A stretch of 64,000 bases of DNA from Harmonia axyridis (GCF_914767665.1 NC_059504.1:34193720-34257719), one strand, 5' to 3'; numbered from the stretch's first letter, positions 34,176 through 45,744 are shown. A program made the numbers and translations. Notes: a model not told the origin generated them from the letters alone.

Positions 34176-34240
34176 ATCCAGATGATGAAAGAGATAGGAA
34201 ATTTCTTCGTCCAATTGAAGCGGAGATTTCCAACATCCAA
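34176..34240 (+). CDS. Candidate 65-nt internal exon
   Basis: A strong acceptor (CCTTTTTCAG) precedes and a strong donor (GTATGT) follows a 65-nt stretch that is open in one frame, reading PDDERDRKFLRPIEAEISN with a codon split after its first base upstream and a clean codon boundary downstream. The acidic/basic composition is more protein-like than nearby chance frames. No neighbouring exon was found and I cannot name a gene, so this is a weak call. Confidence 0.25.
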
Positions 34241-35009
34241 GTATGTCTGCCGAGTTGAACTCGATAGTGTACAGTTTTTTCTCGTATTCAATTTCATTTT
34301 CACCTGAACTAATTTTGACAAATTCTAATATTACTTGAAAAACTAAAGATCACATAAATAGTTTCGTTTTTCTGATTTTCAATGCTTCCAATAATCTGGT
34401 GATTTCAACATGTGTTTTCCGAATGAATCCATTCACTTCTGAGCAGAAGGGTTTGCACGCAAGTAAAAGATAATTATTATTATTACTTTTACATTTTTTT
34501 CACCTTCTACTGAAAGCAATTGCTTATATTGTTACCTTGTTTCCTCAAAAAAATCCTTTATATTGGTATGACTCATTGTAATGCACAACACTGGAAATTA
34601 TCTCCAGAAAGCTGGGCAAATCATCCTACCAGCAATGCTTTTGAAATAGTTCGCACTTGAGTCAGAAAAATACTAATAAGGATGACGTAACCAGACTTTT
34701 ATACACGTGATCAACACCGTTCCAATACGAATTTACATAATATTCGAATTGAAACGATTTTAATCATAAAAAAGAATCATCATGGCGCATTTGTCTCAAC
34801 TCATATGCGTAAAATCCCCGGAGGTATTCATAAACTCAACATGATGTTATGCTGGTCATCATACCATTGTTTTATACGTTTCATATGCTCCATACACTTT
34901 TTCGTTTCCTAAAGACATTTATTGTCTCAAAATAGGGGTAAACGTTGATATATGGATATAATCACGTAATTCTATGTTTTCATCGCATATCACGGAATAG
35001 GGAATGTTA
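34241..35009. other. Unassigned
   Basis: No recognisable repeat or further exon. Confidence 0.45.
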
Positions 35010-36204
35010 CGTAGTCGTATAACTTTGCTTCCGCCGTTTTTCCCGAAACCGAGGTTTTACTGTGAGAAACTGTTCGTACATTTATGATTGCAAGTATTGT
35101 CCATCGCTGGCCAGTACTTTCTCCCATCTTTCGGGCAGCGTACGAAACCCGAGTTGAAAAAACTGGTCATTTTTTGATGCGATCTACGAATCGATAATAA
35201 TCGATTCAATTTTTTACTTCTTCATAAGATCGTTAGTGCTGGTCAGCCAGGCCGTGTCCTATTGATCGAATTTAGATATAGTTCGAGGGAGCAACCTCTG
35301 AAAAATACTGAGGGTGGGGTAGGACTATGTCTTGACCACTTTCGCAACATAGGGTCGAGCATTGCCATGCTGCAAAATCACTTTATCATGTCTCTCGTTG
35401 TATTGAGGCCGTTTGTCTTTCAATGCTCTGCTCAAACTCATCAATAGCGTTCGATAACGATCGCCTATGATCGTTTAATTCGGTTTCAACAACTCATAAT
35501 ACACCAAATACTGAGCATGACCTTGGAACCGTGAATATTCGGTTTGACCATCGACGTGGAACCATGACCGGGATATCCCCATAATTCTTTGCGCTTGGGT
35601 TTATTTTAATGAATGAAGCCATTTCTTGTATCCAGTCACGAATCGATGCAGAAATCCCTTCCGTCTTTGCCTTGCAAGCAGCTGTTCATAAGCATACAAA
35701 CGCCGTCAACATCTCTCGGCTTCAAATAGTACGGCACCCAATTTCCTTGTTTCTGAATCATTCCCATGACTTTCAGACGTTTTGAAATAGCTTGTTGCGT
35801 CACTCCTAATGATCCTGCCAATTCTTGTCGCGTTTGACACGAATCTTGTTCAAGCAATGCCTCCAAATCTGCATCTTCGAAAACCTTCTCTCTTCCACCG
35901 TTATGCTTGTCAAAATCACCGTTCTTGAAGCGTTGAAACCACTCTCGACACGTTCTTTCTGTAAAAGCGGCCTCACCATAGGTATTTGAGAGCATTCGCA
36001 AATGACGAAAATTTGGCTCGTAAGCTGACATGTTTAATCGAGAATAACTTTTTGATGTAGACACAAATCGACTAATATTTCGATGGCGTTATGTTAACAA
36101 ATACCTAAGCTTATTGTATGACATCTACGATCTATTTATTTCGACTACCACTTACCGCTATAGTCATCTATTGCTAAACGGCGGAAGCAAAGTTGTACAC
36201 CTAA
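35010..36204 (-). mobile_element. mariner element, near full length
   Basis: The right end AACTTTGCTTCCGCCGTT (as inverse complement) and the left end at 35021-35038 are nearly identical inverted repeats of about 28 bp. At ~1.2 kb it has normal mariner length. TA (36205-36206) follows the right end; the left target base pair has drifted. Confidence 0.85.
35100..36064 (-). pseudogene. mariner transposase (DD34D family), inactivated
   Basis: The N-terminal helix-turn-helix frame (35636-36064) includes CREWFQRFKNGDF and SLGVTQQAISKRLKVMGMIQ, then GNWVPYYLKPRD, the standard mariner linker. Downstream, the first catalytic region reads GYKKW instead of GDEKW, and the second reads LQHGNARPY instead of LQHDNARPH, so both acidic residues are lost. 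The C-terminus retains QLGFRTLPERWEKVLASDGQ. A deletion removes the region of the third Asp. A second copy lies near 53.3-54.6 kb. Confidence 0.85.
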
Positions 36205-36206
36205 TA

Positions 36207-37055
36207 ACATCAGTAGATTGAATTGAGTATAATACAATGAAACATTATTTATATTTTTGTATTTTTTGAATAAGGGTTATTATTATTTTAATATTTCGAA
36301 ATAACCTGTATAACGAGACAATAATACACATAAGAAATTCGTGAAAATATTATATACTCGTAAATACGAATTTCAAGAAGTCGGCTAAAGCTCCAGATTT
36401 TTATTCATGAAATCAACCAGCGCATAAGAACAAAGTTGAATGAACGGTGCATAGTAGTTCCTCAGACTAAATAAAATAAAAAAATTAAGAGGGATAGGAG
36501 AAAATGTAACATAGAAGATCAAACAGTGGCGGCTAACGTAGAGGATGGCGGAGAGCTACAGTCGTGACAAAGGCACATTAAAATGGATCGGAATAAACCC
36601 TGTAATGAAACTTTAGAACTAGTACTTTGAATACACATATTTCCCAGTCGGCTCAGATTTCATTATTCGTACCCTAATCAAGTCGGCTTCCACATATTCT
36701 GAGGCTTAACCGCAGGCTAATGAAAACATAGTGGCTCAGCAATTAGGCGTCGAAACTGGGGCCTCGGCCAGAATTTATTGAAATTTTATTAGGAATCAAA
36801 TGAAGTTTTTATTCAATTCATTCGAGATTGAAACGGTTCTGCATCATAAATATTAATAATCAGACTATGTTGATCTATTTTACTATTCGGTCATTGTGAA
36901 CCACAACGTAATAACAATCATATCTAGTTTTATGTCATGATTACAAACCAGTATTCAATAACCTTTAATTCAGAAAATTAATCAAAATTGCGTTCAATGA
37001 CCTTCTAATTATTGTTATTTTTATAAAATGAAACTGTTGGAATTTTCAACATATT
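36207..37055. other. Unassigned
   Basis: AT-rich; no recognised feature. Confidence 0.5.
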
Positions 37056-37902
37056 GCCCAGATTAGAGATTCATCAAGTCAAGTAGCTGAATATTTTAAC
37101 TTTAACCAACTACTTGACTTGAAAATCCTGCTCGTGACAAAGTACATACTAGTCTCTTGAGCTTAATTTGAGATATTTATTGCTTGACTTGATATCAAGC
37201 TACTTGATATCGCTTGAGCTTGATACGAAGGAGTCGCACGGCATATATTTCAGCAAGCTCGTGCGCGCTTAAACGAAATATAATAATCACCTTCGAACGA
37301 TAAATACAGTGAATTTGACATCGATCTTGTTTATTCAAGAATTCTCCTGTAAATCGAACAAATGAAATGCCTTGGAGTTATGAAATAGACAAATTCTTGA
37401 TTGAACCACGTGCTGACAGTTCTGAATATATTTTAGGATGGTGCAGGAGGCACGAAAACTCAATATTAAGAAACTATATTTTTTTGATTTTGTTATCTTT
37501 TTTAGGGATTTTAGTTTCTAGTTCAAAATAGTTGATATTTTTAGTTCTGTGATATGAAAATTTTAAAAAGAAAAATGTTTTTTGCAACATTCCATCTCAT
37601 TTCATCATTTTTTTATTGATGGGTACACTACACGATGAAACTTCTTTATATCAAGTAACTTGATGGAGTGTACTTGATTTTTCAAGTACTTGGTAAATGA
37701 ATACTTTAAGATAAATGTCCCAATTATCGACACTATAGCGTTCTAGTGAGAATGACAAAGAATTTTCTAATACAAAGACAATTTTTATGTAGTTGCAATA
37801 TACATTTTCCAATTCTTTGAACCTTCAGTTTCAATGTATAGAAAAAAAAAGAATCATGGAAGAGTGAAAATAATTTGAATCAAATAAATAACACATCGCA
37901 GA

Positions 37903-37973
37903 TGTCCCAATGATCGACACCCGAATAATATGAATAACCAATCATCGATATGTGGGAGGACCAATGATCGACA
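37903..37973 (+). repeat. Internal copies of the F terminal motif
   Basis: TGTCCCAATGATCGACA at 37903-37919 and GGACCAATGATCGACA at 37958-37973 repeat the left terminal motif, with a weaker copy (ACCAATCATCGATA) at about 37937-37950. The right side has a tandem inverted copy at 39076-39092. These look like transposase binding sites; that is inference. Confidence 0.75.
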
Positions 37974-38431
37974 CTGGCAAATCGAAGACGGGTATACCTG
38001 ATATATTTAAAGTTACATAAATTGTGAATGAAAGAGTAGAGAAAAACATATTTCAATCTATAATGAAACACAAAGGCTAATATTATTATCAAATGAACTT
38101 GAAAAACAAAAAAAAAAGACTTTGGCACACAATCAATTTTCAGGAATTATTTTCTCCACTTCAGGTACTTCATATTGTCCTCTGATACATTCTTATCTAT
38201 ACGATCAGTTCATACCCTAAAAGATCATCGACATTTGGCCATATCCATTCTAACCAAGCCTTGCCATAGTTTTTATAGTATATGATTGTATGGTATAGGA
38301 GATGTCTATAATTAAACATAAACGTATTAAACGATCAACATAGTCATTTATATCATATTGATCAGTTTCCGAAAAAACCAAACATGTTCGGGAAAAGCTC
38401 ATTTTTATTAATCTAAAAATGTAACAAATTA

Positions 38432-38677
38432 CAGGGTGTTACATTCAAACCAATTGCCGCTAGACAATATTTTTTGATAATATTGTTAATATTACGCGTT
38501 ACTTTATGAGCACACACAAAACTATTGTATTTTTGTTCACCCTGTACCAATTGGAATCAACATGTGATGCATTTTCGAATCAGCTCAGCTAGAGTAATCG
38601 GAAAATTGAGACAAAATGGGGGTGTTTCATTAAAAAACAAAGACGGTGAAGTCATTACTCGAAAGTAATGCACCCTG
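38432..38677. mobile_element. MITE-like element inside F
   Basis: TA on both sides and ends CAGGGTGTTACATTC and GAAAGTAATGCACCCTG. An additional CACCCTGTA at 38538-38546 could be an alternative right end (a 113-bp unit). No coding sequence. Confidence 0.55.
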
Positions 38678-39939
38678 TATATTAGATTATTATTTTGAAA
38701 TACGATAAATTAAAATAAAAAATCGACGTGTTTCAGGATTATTTCAATGATCTGTTTAGCTAAAAGTGAATTTGTTCCATACTTTACAGTGTAAAGAAGT
38801 ATGTTTGAGTTCAAAAAATTGTAATTCATTAACAGTTTGTGGATTTAGAGAGACATAAGTAAAGGGCGCGCACTAACCAGTTCAGCAAGGAAAACGGTAT
38901 TCCCTTAACGTCGACTCACACTCGACAGATCATCAGCTGTTATTAAGAAAGGGATGCTAAGGAGTAGATGGTGGTAAATTTATATATGTTCAGAAAACTA
39001 TAAAGTTTCAACTTGTTCACTGAAAATTTTCGTCAGACTTCTCTTCATCTTATTATTTAGAAAACAAATAGAAACTGTCGATAATTGGGACACTGTCGAT
39101 CAGTGACGGCTCGTCAGGGTCGGCAGGGTCGGCCGGGCCGACCCAAAAATTATCGGGAAATAGAAAATAGTTCTAGATATTCAATTCATTCAAACTCAAT
39201 CAGAGTTATCGATTTCGATATCCAAATTCCCTCGGTAATGAATATTTCCACTCAGAACAGAAAAATATAACTTATACCGGCCAATATTTCTTTTCGGACC
39301 CACCTAATATTCGATTTCCAAAGCATCCAGCGTTGTTATTCCCTTTCATAAATTGTAACAAACCACAATCGTAAATGGTTACTTTTCGTAACATCACCCC
39401 AAACAAGTTATTCCAGAATTGTACGTAACACCGTAACATAGGGTCTGAAATGTAACACAAATGTTACAATTATACAATTGCAACTCCTGGAATGTCACTG
39501 AAAGCATCTCATCACGTTAGGTCGGCCAAGAGCCGATGGCGGAACCAGCGCTACCGAGAGCGCTACGTAAAGGAAAAGATACTACGACATACGCCCAGAA
39601 TACGTCCACTCAGTAGAACGGCACAACAACTCGAAGTTAGGTCGCTTCCCAATACACAGGGTCGGCTGGCCGGTTATCCTATTGCAGAGCGTCAAGCAGC
39701 AACTTTTCACAGTTTATTTCAAATATTTGATAATTAAACGAATGGTTAATTATGAGACATTATGTCTTGATCAGAAAAGAACTTATTTATGCCGTTCGAT
39801 GGTAGCTATTCATTTTCAGATCATGAAAATATAATTAATATATTCAAATGAATGGTTGATTATGGGATTTAACGTCTAAATCAGAAAAAAACTTATTTAT
39901 GCCGTTCGATAGTAGTTGGGTATTGATTTTCTGATCATG

Positions 39940-40368
39940 TACTGGGACAATGCTATCTTCGGCAATTCAAATATGCTGAATGGTATTACGGAATTCATTT
40001 TCTCAAATAATATTGTTTCCGATGTTCCTGAATTATATAAGTTATTTTGTATGATTTTGTCCCTGCCACCAACATCCGCGTCAGTAGAAAGAAGTTTTTC
40101 AGCGCTCAAAAGAATAAAATCTTTCAGTAGGAACATGATGTCTCAAGACCGTTTAAATAACCTGGCACTGATATCAATCGAAAGAGGTTTGGTTAAAGAA
40201 CTAGCCAGAGGAAACATTTTTTTCGAGAAAATAATTGATGACTCCGTGACAAAGAAAGATCGTCGAATTGATTTGATCTATAAAAATGAAAAAAGGGTAC
40301 GCAAGCTCATACATTTTCGACCAGAATACATGCGGTCATTTCCACAATATTTTTTGTGGTCTTTATAA
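39940..40368 (+). pseudogene. hAT transposase C-terminal dimerisation fragment (copy 2)
   Basis: An open frame from 39916 enters coding sequence at about 39940 and reads ELYKLFCMILSLPPTSASVE then RSFSALKRIKSFSRN and RLNNLALISIERGLVKELA. This is the hAT family C-terminal dimerisation region, and the Glu of SVERSFS is the last catalytic residue. The frame continues to a stop at 40366-40368, which may be the native C-terminus. The catalytic Asp residues and the DNA-binding domain are missing. Confidence 0.88.
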
Positions 40369-40640
40369 GATTTTTTTATATTTTATACATTTATTTATGT
40401 GTTTTCGTGAGAGGTTTTCTCTATGTTTATTCAAATATATATTTTATGTTGATAATTGAATATTTTATTATTTCTGTTTTTTCAAGAGTTTCATTTTATT
40501 TCAGTTTTCATTGATTTGAGAACTACATTTTTATATTATAATAGGGCTATTCTAGGTGAGGTTTCCCATTGAAAACAAAAAACCAACGCGTCCTCTTGGG
40601 TGACGTGGAAATCGATTTGTTTATATATATTTATTTATAT

Positions 40641-40670
40641 AGTTATAAGTATGATAAGGGGTGTGGGAAA

Positions 40671-40673
<3 letters not shown>
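40641..40673 (+). repeat. 33-bp PLE-end-like sequence in hAT copy 2
   Basis: This 33-bp stretch (beginning AGTTATAAGTATGATAAGG) is identical to the outermost 33 bp of both PLE palindrome arms at 46547 and 48607-48639, and also occurs at 46445-46477 in hAT copy 3. It is thus present in the hAT family independently of the PLE palindrome. Confidence 0.8.

Positions 40674-40760
<87 letters not shown>
40674..40760. repeat. (TA)n/(GT)n microsatellite
   Basis: About 38 TA units followed by five GT units directly before the right hAT terminus. Copy number is likely to vary, and open frames through it are artefacts. Confidence 0.95.
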
Positions 40761-40761
<1 letters not shown>

Positions 40762-40916
40762 GCCGACCCACATCTCGAGGGCACGAGCCGTCACTGCTGT
40801 CGATAATTGGGACATAAACCTTACTTGACTTGACATTGAACTTCTAAGTACTTGACTTGATTTATAGTCAAGCCAAAATAAGTAGCTTGAATTTCAAGTC
40901 AAGCCGTAAATCCCTA

Positions 40917-41225
40917 GCTGAGATGTATATGTACGAAGGCTTATCGCCATTTATTTCTGTTCTCCTGATCTCGCATCGCGAATATTCATTGAGCTCATGG
41001 CCTTCTCATGCCTTACATCCAGTTCTTTCATGGTCACCCTTGTTTTCTTCGACCGTGAAGAAATCATTCCAACTTGTTTCATTCATTCTTCTCACATTTC
41101 CTTACCATCTCTGCAATGTTTCAATTTCCTTCACTACTGTCTTTTTTCTTCCTATGTGGGTCCTGATTATCTATCTCATTTCGTATTCCCTCTAATCTAG
41201 ATATCCTCGCCGACCTCCACAATGT
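40917..41225 (-). pseudogene. RTE-like LINE ORF2 C-terminal remnant
   Basis: Minus-strand pieces KEIETLQRW, GNVRRMNETSW and, in another frame, GRRKQG...P.KNWM.GMRR and DQENRNKWR match the C-terminal tail (W.GHV.RM, GRRKRGRPR..W.EG..., DR..WR) of RTE-type LINEs. Several frame breaks. It directly borders element E. Confidence 0.6.
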
Positions 41226-41893
41226 ATTAATTTCTGTCGCTAGGAGAGTTTTTTTTATCATTATCTGTCGATCTTCAAGTTTTGGCTACATATATCAGAT
41301 TATATTTGTTAATCGCATCTTGAATCCTAAGTTTTCTGAATACTATTTCCAGTTCAGAATTCGAATGACGAAATGATGCTTTCTGTTCGGCGAATCAGCG
41401 CTCAAATAAAATTTTAAGCTTTTGAGTGCTTGCTAATTCTTGGGTACCACATAACTCTTTATATAGGTAGTCTCCAAGGGTGCATTTAGCGTATGAATGA
41501 ACTAGTGTATTCGCTGATGCGACACCAAGGGTGTGTTCAGATGCTTAGGTCTGGTAATTAATCGTGACTTTCAGTAGTTAACTGTAAATTTTCCAAAACG
41601 TCCAACCATTTATCACTGTCGAAACAGCAGTTGAAGTTAACCATTAATGTATTTATAATGTTAATTTATTTATTTTATAATGATAGTATTGAGAAGTTCT
41701 GGAACTTTCTGTTATTTTGAATATTTACAGATAGACATTGAGATGAATGATATTTTTTTGACCTATATTGTATATGAATGTGGGATACGAATTTCTGGCC
41801 GAACCCAACTGAATGATACGCTACTGACGTTACGATACAATACGCGATCGTACATAGCTAGGACCGTATTAAAACCGACTGTTGTAACTCTTA
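41226..41893. other. Unassigned
   Basis: An open frame from 41680 runs into the N2 fragment but shows no recognisable domain before it. Confidence 0.4.
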
Positions 41894-41894
41894 G

Positions 41895-42410
41895 GGAAGT
41901 GGATGGCTACCGAGATATGATTAATGATTTTTATGACTGAATTGGAAGATATTGATATGGATGACGTTTTTTCAACAAGACGGAGCTACGTGCCGAATAA
42001 GCAACGAAACAATCGCAATTTTGAAAGAAGAGCTATGTTATTTTTGTGAATATTTCCCACAAACAAGTATGTTTATATACTTCTGTGGATATTGTCATGT
42101 GTATTCATGTTCATATTGCTGTATTGATATTTTTTACCATGAATAAACGTCATCATTAATTATTATTATTATTTTTGTAAATGGTGATCACAATTGGCCA
42201 CCGAGATCTTATCGAGAGATATAAAGCCTCAGAAGTTCTTATTGGTCATGGAGAATTTCTTGAAAATGATATGGTGTAATATTTGCCTGATGTCCTTTTA
42301 CATCGTTAATGTCATACTTTCCTCTTTATACAATGAAATAAATATTCCTTGATTTCTTATGAAATCTATATTTAAATCAAAATGAAACCTTTTATTGGAA
42401 ATACTTCTAC
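41895..42410 (+). mobile_element. N-family fragment (N2)
   Basis: Coding traces read DGYRDMINDF, MTELEDIDMDDVFFQQDGAT and SNETIAILKEE, with the second catalytic Asp kept; then, after ~110 bp of foreign AT-rich sequence (42060-42180), NGDHNWPPRSYREI. The right end CCTTTTATTGGAAA (42391-42404) matches the inverted repeat of N. The 5' half is missing. Confidence 0.68.
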
Positions 42411-42749
42411 TTTCAATATCATAGATAGATCACAATTCACTTTTTTCAAAAGAAATATTTTCTGCTAACATTTCTACATTTATTTTAATCCTTCATATAA
42501 TCGTTCAGAAGAATCCTGTATCGACTACTATACAGAATGGGCCATGGTAGAAGATACGATTTTATAGAAAATTTGGTTTCTGAAGTAGGAACTACTGAAC
42601 TTCGATATTTCAAATAGAACATCGCCTGTATTTTACTACTTTCGGTATTTGCCGTAGCCTCTTGATTATGTATATATTGACTTCCTTGTTCATATCCCTA
42701 GCGGTATTCGAGGAATTGATTGATTTACTTCCTTTTTGTGTTAGTTCAA
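42411..42749. other. Unassigned
   Basis: Nothing recognised. Confidence 0.5.
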
Positions 42750-43415
42750 TTCAATTGAACATTCATCACTTCGGAACATGAAATCCCTGAAATTTGGGGT
42801 ATGGATTATCAATATCCGTTTACCATTTACGTGTAATAAAATACGTCCTTAATCATACAGGGTTGTTCGTAATTCGATAAGACATTAAAATGATCAAAAG
42901 TTCGTTTTTTTTTAATGAAATGACCTGCATATCATATGATGAATTGAAGAAATTTTAAGTTCCTTTCAAATAATAAAACATGTTCCCATACCTCAATAAA
43001 AAGAAAGTTTTCATCTCAATGTCAATATAAAGCTACATTTTTTCAGATATCCATGAAATGACAAAGAACTTGTAAGAAATGATAATATGACCACTGCCGC
43101 TAGTTGAATTATCGTAACTCACAAGTATTCGACATTTTTCAGATATCTAAAAGAAAAAAACGTGTATATATTTTCTGAAAGGAAATTTTATATTCTTTCA
43201 ACACATAGATATGCAGGTCATTTTATTTGAAAAAAAAGCACTTTTCATTATTTTACTATGTGTCGTTGGAGTCTGTGATTTTGAACAACCTGTATGATTA
43301 AAAACGTATTTTAATACATGTAAATGATACACGGTATCTTGGGAAGTCATACCTGATATTTCAGCTTTTTAGTAAATTACCGAAGTGATTAATGTTTGAT
43401 TGAAGCTATATGTTT
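42750..43415. repeat. Foldback element FB4
   Basis: The core 42858-43292 has ends CAGGGTTGTTC and GAACAACCTG with TA on both sides. Imperfect inverted symmetry continues outside the core for about 100 bp (left CACTTCGG at 42769, CCATTTACGTGTAATAAAAT; right ATTTTAATACATGTAAATG, CCGAAGTG at 43380). Thus either the core inserted at the centre of an older palindrome or the whole 660 bp is one foldback. Confidence 0.65.
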
Positions 43416-44892
43416 AGAATGAAAACAGAAGTTTATCAATGGAATATCGATTTTGTCAAGTACCTTTTGGTTTTTACAGCGCTGAAAATAGTCCAGATCG
43501 ATAGAGCAGTGATTTCTACCAAGAAACCAAATATTCAATACAATCGTACCTTCCGTTCTCCGTGAAACTCTACGGTAGCACATTGACAGTGGCACACCCT
43601 GCATAACAACTTTTAGTCGGCCGGACAAAGCATCTAAATGCACCCCTGGCATCCAAACATCTAATTTTCATCCCCAATTTTCATTCAGCAAGCAAGAATC
43701 GTCGTACATTCTTTTTACCATCGACATGAGATAACAAGAAATTGAACTAAACTAACCCATTATTTGTCATCAAAAGCATATTAAGTAAATATTTGAGTTG
43801 AGATCACCTACTTATCACCTTCATTTACTTCATAAACAATATTCTTAACTGATTTCATTTCGCACTTATTTTCAGAGGGACAAATGGAAGTCCTTCAGAC
43901 TCTAGAGGGTGTCGAATCACGTAGGCTCCAATTATTTTCCATAGTAGGCCTATTATGTCGCTTCTATGTTCTTTCCATTAACATCAAGAATCTCGAGTCG
44001 AAGGATCTCATGGTGGTTAATTAAGTTTTCATGCATATGCTGTTTATTAGAAAGGATGTTAAGTAACTCAGGCTTACCCAGGAGATGTGTGAAGTTGTTT
44101 AATGTTCTGCGTTAATGTTCTGCTCATTCCTTCCGTTCATATTAATATTCTCTAGTAGAATTCATGTCATTCACTTGGGTAAACAGTAACTTTGATAGGA
44201 TCTGTAGCAACAAGAGACGTCTAATGGATGCTTTCGGTATCGCTCTTCTGACCGAAGTGCGCATTACGTCAAATAATAACATCTTGATTGAAAGTTTAAT
44301 GGTTCCGTCAGATGCAGTTGGAATTGATAGCTTTCGATTGCTCTCGACATATCTAATTACAATTAGTGATTTAAGTTGAGATTTTCAGATATCTCGAAAT
44401 AATTCATCCTTCATTACCAATTGATAATTGATACTTACCTGTTTTAAGGCATACAGACTGCATGAGCCCATTTACTTTCTCATTATTCTCCAAGATCAGT
44501 TATAAATATTCCGAAAAGAAGAAAAGAACTCTTAAAAATAATTTAAATGGAACTGAAACTCCTGCTACGAGGATTTAGTATTTTGTGATACTTTGAAGAG
44601 GTAATACTAGAGGTCTTTCGCAATAAAATAAGTCCAGTTGACTAAGGGTCGAAAGTAAATGGTTAGTGATGACTAGCTTTTTTTCGGTTTTTCAGAAAAC
44701 TTCTAAATTTTTTCGGAAAAGAATCAATTGAGTGAAAACTGTGAAAATTCAATTGATTAATTAATCTGATTTGTTTTCCTCTACGATTTCGTGCCATTCA
44801 ATTGATACTTTGTGGGAGGTGAAAAATAAGGATTCACTTCACACTATCTTAGGAATAATTGGTGTTAAGTGGTTCTGTATTACTCAAAAAAA
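43416..44892. other. Unassigned
   Basis: No element ends recognised. A good acceptor-like TTATTTTCAG at 43867-43876 is followed by a 48-codon open stretch (GQMEVLQTLEGVESRRLQL), but without partners this cannot be called an exon. Confidence 0.4.
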
Positions 44893-45744
44893 CTTCTTAG
44901 CAGTGACGGCTCGTCAGGGTCGGCAGGGTCGGCCGGGCCGACCCAAAAATTATCAGGAAATAGAAAATAGTTCTAGATATTCAATTCATTCAAACTCAAT
45001 CGGAGTTATCGATTTCGATATCCAAATTCCCTCGGTAATGAATATTTCCACTCAGAACAGGAAAATATAACTTATACCGGCCAATATTTTTTTTCGGACC
45101 CACCTAATATTCGATTTCCAAAGCATCCAGCGTTGTTATTCCCTTTCATAAATTGTAACAAACCACAATCGTAAATGGTTACTTTTCGTAACATCACCCC
45201 AAACAAGTTATTCCAGAATTGTACGTAACACCTTAACATTAGGTCTGAAATGTAACACAAATGTTACAATTATAAAATTGCAACTCCTGGAATATCACTG
45301 AAAGCATCTCATCACGTTAGGTCGGCCGAGAGCCGATGGCGGAACCAGCGCTACCGAGAGCGCTACGTAAAGGAAAAGATACTACGACATACGCCCAGAA
45401 TACGACCACTCAGTAGAACGACACAACAACTCGATGTAAGGTCGCTTCCCAATACACAGGGTCGGCTGGCCGGTTATCCTATTGCAGAGCGTCAAGCAGC
45501 AACTTTTTACAGTTTATTTCAAATATTTGATAATTAAATGAATGGTTAATTATGAGACATTATGTTCAATCAGAAAAGAACTTATTTATGCCGTTCGATA
45601 GTAGCTATTGATTTTCAGATCATGAAAATATAATAAATATATTCAAATGAATGGTTGATTATGGGATATAACGTCTTAATCAGAAAAAAACTTATTTATG
45701 CCGTTCGATAGTAGTTAGGTATTGATTTTCTGATCATATACTGG

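Larger units (their letters stand above)
39101..40796 (+). mobile_element. hAT transposon, copy 2
   Basis: The terminal repeats are the same as in copy 1, with perfect 8-bp duplications CTGTCGAT at 39093-39100 and 40797-40804. The insertion site is a motif copy at the right end of element F. It keeps the subterminal left block, joins at ~39938 directly to the transposase 3' end, and has a long (TA)n tract before the right terminus. The breakpoint is the same as in copy 3, so both descend from one deleted ancestor. Confidence 0.93.
37716..40814. mobile_element. Element F, TAAA target duplication
   Basis: The ends TGTCCCAATTATCGACA (37716-37732) and TGTCGATAATTGGGACA (40798-40814) are perfect 17-bp inverted repeats, flanked by TAAA on both sides (37712-37715 and 40815-40818). 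Additional copies of the motif lie inside both ends. Without hAT copy 2 it is about 1.4 kb. No transposase was recognised, so it is probably non-autonomous. A 4-bp duplication occurs in groups such as Sola or Chapaev; I do not assign a superfamily. Confidence 0.72.
37064..40916. mobile_element. hAT-like element E, host of a four-level nest
   Basis: The ends TAGAGATT and AATCCCTA are inverted, and the flanking octamers GCCCAGAT (37056-37063) and GCTGAGAT (40917-40924) match at 6 of 8 positions, consistent with an old hAT target duplication. Subterminal regions carry many copies of TCAAGTCAAG or its complement (37075, 37113, 37190, 37650-37690, 40830-40860, 40890-40905). No transposase was recognised. 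Element F interrupts it. Confidence 0.65.

Noticed and set aside
37903..37973. Repeated TGTCCCAATNATCGACA units as a CRISPR-like array
   Set aside because: Copies are few, irregularly spaced and inverted at the far end; they fit transposon subterminal repeats in a eukaryotic genome.
40569..40836. Tyr/Ile repeat proteins
   Set aside because: These open frames are translations of the (TA)n microsatellite.
43877..44028. Possible terminal exon after a TTATTTTCAG acceptor
   Set aside because: A 48-codon open stretch is not unusual, and there is no polyadenylation signal or upstream exon that can be linked to it.
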